Source of the DNA: Coriobacteriales bacterium
Lineage (GTDB): Bacteria > Actinomycetota > Coriobacteriia > Coriobacteriales > JAEZZM01
Assembly: GCA_029983705.1 (NCBI GenBank)
Contig: JASBYZ010000052.1
Coordinates: 1 to 9,935, forward strand
Direction of reading: 5' to 3'
DNA length: 9,935 nucleotides
The notes under the pieces were generated by a model. The model was not told where the DNA came from, did not search any database, and saw only the letters and a list, made by a program, of their open reading frames with translations. Of the stretch, positions 5,627-9,935 are shown piece by piece. A program made the position numbers and the translations under genes. Position 1 is the first letter of the stretch. Each line of letters opens with the position of its first letter.

Positions 5627-6973
5627 TTAAGAATTTAAATGAGCAGCCTTTTCTCCTTGAGGTTTAATCTCATCGTCCTCATCACCAAAAATAAGCTTAT
5701 GCTCATCACCTGGCAGTGCTGCGCGAGCTTCATCTCTTAGAGAGTTAACTCCAATAAAGAACTGGCGCATCATAACAACCATGAGGTAGCGGCCCTTAGG
5801 TGTAAGGGTAAGCGCCTCATCATTATCGCGCTCAAAAGCCCCGTTAAGCTTCATGAACCAGTACTCAGCGGGAAGGCCTTTAGCAACGGTAGTGTTAAAT
5901 GACTTGTACCACTTCTTTTTATCTAAATAAAGTCCAAAGAGCTCCATCATAAAGCGGTACCTCATACGGTCACGCTTAGGAAAGTCAGTTTTACCCATAA
6001 CAGACATATGACCTGCATTAATTCTCTTTGAATAATCTTTGAGTGAGAATGAATTGATGTAGAGAGATCCGTTTAAGTAGGAAATACCACCAGATCCAAT
6101 AGCTGGATACTCTTCGTAATTTACCACGTACTCATCGATCATAGCATCAGTTTCACGAGAGAAGGTATAGGCTGAGCTTGGTATAAACTCAGGATTTTCT
6201 CCCCCACAAAATCCGTTATAAATCATGTGGTAAAACTTCTCTTCATTTTTATAGTCAACGGTTCCTAAGTTTTTCTCAATAGATCTGCGAGAGACTGGAG
6301 AAACCATGAGCGGATAGAAGGTAGTCTGATTTGCACCAGATGCCTTAATCATATCGATATCTCTTTGAACAATTTCCTCAGTTTGACCCGGGAAGTTAAA
6401 CATCATATCAACGTTTAAGTTCTTAAACATACCCGCAACAGATCTAATGCGGTCAAAGGCCTCTTGAGCAGAACCATACTTATAATAGCGGTCCATTTTT
6501 TTGAGCAAATCATCGTCAAAACTTTGAACTCCAACGCTTAAGCGCTGAACTATCTTAGAAAGCTTTTTGAGATACTCTGGCACAAGGTGGTTTGGATTAG
6601 TTTCTGATGAAACATCTTTAATACTTGGGAAGGTCTCACGAGCGTGATCAATTGTTCTTTCAAGCTCATCCATAATAACGGTAGGAGTACCACCGCCGAT
6701 ATATACTTCCTCAAAGTCATAGCCCATGGCCTTGAGCATATCCATCTCTTTTCTTAAAGAGACAAAGTACTCAGTAGCAATGTTTTCTTCAAACCTAAAA
6801 CGATTAAAGGAGCAGTATGGGCAGAGCACTTCACAAAATGGAATATGCATATAGAGCATGTACTTTTTGCCTTCTTGTGGCTGCGGCAACATAGTCTGCT
6901 CAGTTGGGTTTATATGAAAATATTTTTGTCCAAGGTTTTCAATTACCTTGGAGAGCATTCTTTCTGAGAGCAT
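5627..6973 (-). CDS. Radical SAM protein of the HemW/ChuW (HemN-like) family
   Basis: A cytoplasmic iron-sulfur enzyme that cleaves S-adenosylmethionine. In 448 residues it shows YMHIPFCEVLCPYCSFNRF (41-59) with the cluster ligands Cys47, Cys51 and Cys54, the SAM-binding GGGTP (93-97), QRLSVGVQSFD (143-153), NFPGQT (193-198) and a C-terminal HemN-like domain with AIGSGGISYLNG (291-302). It is longer than typical HemW and ends in an acidic, hydrophilic tail (about 422-448). Relatives include the haem chaperone HemW, coproporphyrinogen dehydrogenase HemN and the anaerobic haem-degrading methyltransferase ChuW/HutW. FYPLMVSPVS (219-228) replaces the usual YxLxxEPGT. I cannot choose among these roles. 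The start at 6973 follows AAGG by six bases; Met6 has none. It leads the MOT1 transporter gene. Membership is firm, function open. Confidence 0.85.
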   Translation of the reverse strand: MLSERMLSKVIENLGQKYFHINPTEQTMLPQPQEGKKYMLYMHIPFCEVLCPYCSFNRFRFEENIATEYFVSLRKEMDMLKAMGYDFEEVYIGGGTPTVIMDELERTIDHARETFPSIKDVSSETNPNHLVPEYLKKLSKIVQRLSVGVQSFDDDLLKKMDRYYKYGSAQEAFDRIRSVAGMFKNLNVDMMFNFPGQTEEIVQRDIDMIKASGANQTTFYPLMVSPVSRRSIEKNLGTVDYKNEEKFYHMIYNGFCGGENPEFIPSSAYTFSRETDAMIDEYVVNYEEYPAIGSGGISYLNGSLYINSFSLKDYSKRINAGHMSVMGKTDFPKRDRMRYRFMMELFGLYLDKKKWYKSFNTTVAKGLPAEYWFMKLNGAFERDNDEALTLTPKGRYLMVVMMRQFFIGVNSLRDEARAALPGDEHKLIFGDEDDEIKPQGEKAAHLNS

Positions 6974-7020
6974 CCAATACCTTTCAATGACGACTTCGTG
7001 CCATTCTCAGAGCTAAGCTT

Positions 7021-7049
7021 TTGACATAACACGTACAATACAAAGTATC
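7021..7049 (+). promoter_or_regulatory. Candidate promoter of the ccdA-tlpA fusion gene
   Basis: A perfect TTGACA (7021-7026), a 17-base spacer, then AGTATC (7044-7049), a poor -10. It would start transcription about 35 bases before the ATG at 7091. The call rests on the -35 and on its position. Confidence 0.4.
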
Positions 7050-7073
7050 ACAAGAAATAAGTCTTGTTATCAA
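7044..7073 (-). promoter_or_regulatory. Candidate promoter of the radical SAM-MOT1 pair
   Basis: On the minus strand: TTGATA (7073-7068), an 18-base spacer and GATACT (7049-7044) preceded by TGT, an extended -10. A second possibility further downstream is TTGTGA-N17-GTTATG. The -10 box occupies exactly the bases of the poor -10 of the divergent promoter, so the two could compete for polymerase. Not tested. Confidence 0.4.
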
Positions 7074-7090
7074 TTATAAGGATAAAACAT

Positions 7091-8422
7091 ATGCAAGGTT
7101 TAAACCCGGAACTATTTTCAAATATTAGTGCGCTTTTAGTCTTTGTAAGTGGAATACTTTCCTTCTTTTCGCCCTGCGTTATACCTCTTATTCCTCTCTA
7201 TTTAGCCTATTTAGCTGGAGGAGCTAAAGAAACAGATGATCAGGGAGAGACTCACTATAAAACACCAATCGTATTTTTACATACACTCTTTTTTGTACTT
7301 GGAATCTCCGCTGCCATCTTTTTGCTTGGTACTGCATTTACCTTTTTAGGTCAATTTTTAAACCAATATCAACAGGTATTTATAACTGTCTCAGCTCTGA
7401 TAATAATTTTATTTGGTATCTACATGCTTTGGCCAAAAAAGCCTGTTGAACTTCAAAAAGAATACCGCATCAGAATGCCACAGTTTAAAAAGATGAACCC
7501 TTTAGTTGCCTTAATTATGGGATTTTTATTTAGTTTTGCTTGGACTCCCTGTGTAGGACCTGCACTCACTGCTATTTTGGTGCTCTCTGCAAATGCATCA
7601 ACTCAGGCATTTGGTTTTCTACTCATTGGGCTCTACACCCTAGGTTTTATCATCCCATTTTTACTCTTAGGACTCTTTTCTTCAGCGGTGCTTAATTGGA
7701 TATCAAAAAACAAATCAATCATGAACGTCACCACTAAAGTCATGGGAGTAATTTTAATTTTACTTGGCGTACTGATGCTTTCGGGTTGGTTTAACACGCT
7801 AAGCTCAAAGTTTGCAAGCATTTCTGGAGCAGATGCCTTAGTAGCTGGACAAATTGCTACTCCAGCTCAGGAGACTGAGGCTCAAAAGGTAGAAAAGGGT
7901 GAGAGCGCATCTACAGAAAAGCCTCAGGGCACTCAAGAAGACTCGAGTGCACCGCAGGCTCCTCACATTAAACTAAGCGATCAATACGGAAACACCCATG
8001 ATTTAGAAGCCTACAGAGGCAAGGTTGTATTTTTAAACTTCTGGGCTACCTGGTGTCCTCCATGTAGACAAGAAATGCCTGATATTGAAAAGCTCTATCA
8101 GGACTACGGCAAAAATACTGGTGATGTTATTGTGCTTGGTGTTGCAAATCCTGCAAGTGAGCAAAACCAACAAAATATAGATGTAAGTCAGCCGGAAGTT
8201 GAGAAGTTTTTAAAAGATAATGGCTATACCTTCCCGGTTGTTATGGATCCAATTGGTGCAAGTGCCCTTCAATACCAGGTAAATGCCTTCCCCACCACCT
8301 TTATAATCAATAAGGATGGAACGGTTGCAGGCTATGTGCCAGGTGCACTTAACTATGATGCTATGAAGTATATGATTGAATACGCCTTAAACGGTGAGAA
8401 ACAAGCAGACTTAAAGGAGTAA
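7091..8422 (+). CDS. Fused CcdA-TlpA thiol-disulfide reductase
   Basis: One 443-residue protein that would carry electrons from cytoplasmic thioredoxin across the membrane to an extracytoplasmic thioredoxin, keeping outside cysteines reduced. Residues 10-235 form a six-helix CcdA/DsbD-type membrane domain with SFFSPCVIPLIPLYLAYLAG (24-43; Cys29) and FAWTPCVGPALTAIL (149-163; Cys154). Residues 240-290 are a hydrophilic Ala/Glu/Gln/Thr/Ser linker. Residues 291-435 form a TlpA-like thioredoxin domain with WATWCPPCR (318-326; Cys322, Cys325) and cis-Pro401 in AFPTTF. These four are the only cysteines in the protein. The start at ATG 7091 has TAAGGA eight bases upstream; an in-frame TTG at 7064 lacks a ribosome binding site. 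Cytochrome c maturation, oxidative-damage repair or regeneration of surface thiol enzymes are possible uses; no ccm/res gene is present to decide. Confidence 0.93.
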   Translation: MQGLNPELFSNISALLVFVSGILSFFSPCVIPLIPLYLAYLAGGAKETDDQGETHYKTPIVFLHTLFFVLGISAAIFLLGTAFTFLGQFLNQYQQVFITVSALIIILFGIYMLWPKKPVELQKEYRIRMPQFKKMNPLVALIMGFLFSFAWTPCVGPALTAILVLSANASTQAFGFLLIGLYTLGFIIPFLLLGLFSSAVLNWISKNKSIMNVTTKVMGVILILLGVLMLSGWFNTLSSKFASISGADALVAGQIATPAQETEAQKVEKGESASTEKPQGTQEDSSAPQAPHIKLSDQYGNTHDLEAYRGKVVFLNFWATWCPPCRQEMPDIEKLYQDYGKNTGDVIVLGVANPASEQNQQNIDVSQPEVEKFLKDNGYTFPVVMDPIGASALQYQVNAFPTTFIINKDGTVAGYVPGALNYDAMKYMIEYALNGEKQADLKE

Positions 8423-8445
8423 GGGTTAAAAAACCCTTACTCCTT
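8414..8445. terminator. Perfect 14-bp hairpin shared by two convergent genes
   Basis: AAGGAGTAAGGGTT (8414-8427), loop AAAA, then AACCCTTACTCCTT (8432-8445). Each arm begins with the last two sense codons and the stop of a gene: AAG GAG TAA of the ccdA-tlpA fusion on the plus strand and the same codons of the ABC exporter on the minus strand. Both proteins therefore end Lys-Glu. Neither side has a clear U tract, so efficiency as an intrinsic terminator is uncertain, though a bidirectional terminator or 3'-end stabiliser is the natural reading. Confidence 0.75.
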
Positions 8446-9935
8446 ATGTGCAAACTGCATCTGGTAGTAGCCAGCGTAGGTGCCATTTTTAGCCAAAAGC
8501 TCTTCATGGCTACCGCGCTCTACTACCCTACCTCCTGAAATCGTTACGATCTCATCGGCATTTTTAATGGTAGAAAGTCTGTGAGCAATAATAAGAGTGG
8601 TTCTACCCTTAGCAAGCTCGGTCAGGGATTCTTGAACGTAGCGCTCTGATTCATTATCAAGCGCAGAAGTGGCCTCATCCAAAATTAAAATCTTTGGATT
8701 CTTTAAAAATACGCGGGCAATAGCAATCCTCTGTTTTTGACCCCCAGAAAGCCTGGTACCGCGCTCACCCACGATGGTATTAAAGCCTTCTGGTAGGCTT
8801 TCAATGAAGTCTAAAATTTGAGCTTTCTTTGCTGCCTGATAAATTTGGTCAAAGTCAGCATCAGGGTTTCCGTACGAAATGTAGTCACAAATAGTACCGT
8901 CAAATAGGTAAACATCTTGCTGAACCAGACCAATTGAATTTCTTAAGGACGACTGAGTTACCTCAGAAATATCTTGACCGTCAATTAAAATACGCCCTGA
9001 GTCTGGCTCATAAAATCTCATGAGTAGAGAACAAATAGTGGTTTTACCGCCACCAGACTGACCAACTAAGGCAAGAGTTGATCCCGACTCAACTTTTAGA
9101 TTAAGGCCGTGTAGTACTTCTTCACCCTCACTGTATGAAAAGTGAATATCCTTATACTCAATCTGCCCAGCACTAACCCTAAGATCATGAGCGTGTGGAT
9201 GGTCTTTAATCTCAGGAATAGTCTCTTTTACTTCTAAAAAGCGCCTAAAGCCAGATCCCGCCTTTTGAAATGACTCATTTAGATTGATCATAGCTTCAAT
9301 GGTAAAGGAGAAAGTTCCCACGTAGAGGGCACAAATTGCAAGATCTGCTGCGCTTAGATCACCGGTAATAACTAAGAAGCCGCCCACTACAACAATGGTG
9401 AGGTGGGTGAGTCCAAAATAAATTGCCGTAAGAGACATATACCTACCCATAGCCTTATGAGTAGAGGTTTTTGAATCTTTATAGGCCTCGTTTGCCTCGT
9501 CAAATTTATCAAACTCAATCTCTTCGTTTGCAAAAGCCTTTACTACCCTAATGCCACCTAAAGAATCTTGGAGCACTGAGTTTATGCCAGAGATTTTTCT
9601 ACGGTTATCCATAAAGACTTTTTTCATCTTGTTATTTTGGTAATACAAGATTGCACCCATAATTAGTGCGATGGTAATCAAGGTAAGAGCAAGCTTCCAA
9701 GAAATCGAAGCAATAATAATAGTAGCACCAAAGAGCCTTATAACTGCAACTAAGATAACCTCTGGGCCGCGGTGAGCTGCCTCAGTAATATCTGAAAGGT
9801 CTGAGATAACCCTACTCATAAGGTCACCAGTATTATGTTTGTCGTAGTAAGAAAAAGACAGGCGCTGATAGTTCTCAAAAAGCTCCTCACGCATTTGAGA
9901 CTCCATCCTAAGTCCCATGATGTTTGCCCATGCAA
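8437..9935 (-). CDS. ABC-type exporter half-transporter, partial (5' end beyond the right edge)
   Basis: A type I (MsbA/LmrA-like) exporter with fused membrane and ATPase domains, probably acting as a dimer. The frame stays open to the right edge (reading ...AWANI before the Met at 9918), so that Met is internal; the first roughly 80-100 residues, with membrane helices 1 and 2, are missing. Counting from that Met: helices at about 54-96 and 160-215; SFSYYDKHNTGDLMSR (21-36) and AAHRGPE (47-53) are typical of this exporter group. The ATPase domain has Walker A GQSGGGKTT (286-294), Q-loop VQQD (332-335), signature LSGGQKQR (390-397), Walker B ILILDEATSALD (410-421) and switch His446, so it looks active. 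The substrate cannot be told; drugs, lipids or peptides are all possible. Such proteins often come as adjacent heterodimeric pairs, so a partner may lie outside the window. Confidence 0.93.
   Translation of the reverse strand, partial: AWANIMGLRMESQMREELFENYQRLSFSYYDKHNTGDLMSRVISDLSDITEAAHRGPEVILVAVIRLFGATIIIASISWKLALTLITIALIMGAILYYQNNKMKKVFMDNRRKISGINSVLQDSLGGIRVVKAFANEEIEFDKFDEANEAYKDSKTSTHKAMGRYMSLTAIYFGLTHLTIVVVGGFLVITGDLSAADLAICALYVGTFSFTIEAMINLNESFQKAGSGFRRFLEVKETIPEIKDHPHAHDLRVSAGQIEYKDIHFSYSEGEEVLHGLNLKVESGSTLALVGQSGGGKTTICSLLMRFYEPDSGRILIDGQDISEVTQSSLRNSIGLVQQDVYLFDGTICDYISYGNPDADFDQIYQAAKKAQILDFIESLPEGFNTIVGERGTRLSGGQKQRIAIARVFLKNPKILILDEATSALDNESERYVQESLTELAKGRTTLIIAHRLSTIKNADEIVTISGGRVVERGSHEELLAKNGTYAGYYQMQFAHKE

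Noticed and set aside
7064..7090. TTG at 7064 as the start of the ccdA-tlpA gene
   Set aside because: No ribosome binding site precedes it, and the good TAAGGA site and ATG at 7091 lie inside the extension.
1..9935. Defence system, phage, transposon, CRISPR array, riboswitch or tRNA
   Set aside because: All long frames belong to recognisable housekeeping or envelope families. I saw no array of repeats, no transposase or integrase, and no cloverleaf or known riboswitch core.

Overview
The window is AT-rich bacterial chromosome (about 40% G+C by eye), densely packed with housekeeping and envelope genes. It has no sign of a phage, insertion sequence, integron, CRISPR array, tRNA or rRNA. A class B sortase, a CcdA-TlpA fusion on the membrane's outer face, an ABC exporter with the AAHRGPE-type motif of Gram-positive half-transporters, and GTG/TTG starts with AAGG-type ribosome binding sites point to an anaerobic or facultative Gram-positive. 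An AT-rich member of the Coriobacteriia or a clostridial-type Firmicute would fit. That placement is inference; no taxonomic marker gene is present.

Layout, left to right. A class B sortase gene (minus strand) runs off the left edge just before its catalytic cysteine. A roughly 200-base divergent intergenic region with two dyads and two possible promoters follows. Then comes a YihY/BrkB-type membrane protein (plus), converging through a bulged hairpin on a minus-strand folA-purE pair (dihydrofolate reductase, then N5-CAIR mutase). A moeA-like molybdopterin molybdenumtransferase gene (plus) is divergent from folA. It converges, with overlapping stop codons, on a minus-strand pair: a HemW/ChuW-like radical SAM protein followed 23 bases later by a MOT1-type molybdate transporter. 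Divergent from the radical SAM gene is a fused CcdA-TlpA disulfide reductase (plus). It converges on the 3' part of an ABC exporter gene (minus), which runs off the right edge.

Three functional threads are visible. Folate and purine metabolism are joined by folA-purE, since reduced folate supplies the formyl donor for purine synthesis. Molybdenum is handled by the transporter, which brings in molybdate, and by the MoeA-like protein, which would insert it into molybdopterin; the latter's active-site loops depart from the usual motifs. Envelope functions are the sortase, the CcdA-TlpA thiol-reducing relay and the exporter.

I see no complete novel system. The points most worth a second look are the radical SAM/MOT1/divergent MoeA cluster, the self-contained four-cysteine CcdA-TlpA relay, and three convergent gene junctions in which palindromes are built into the terminal codons.
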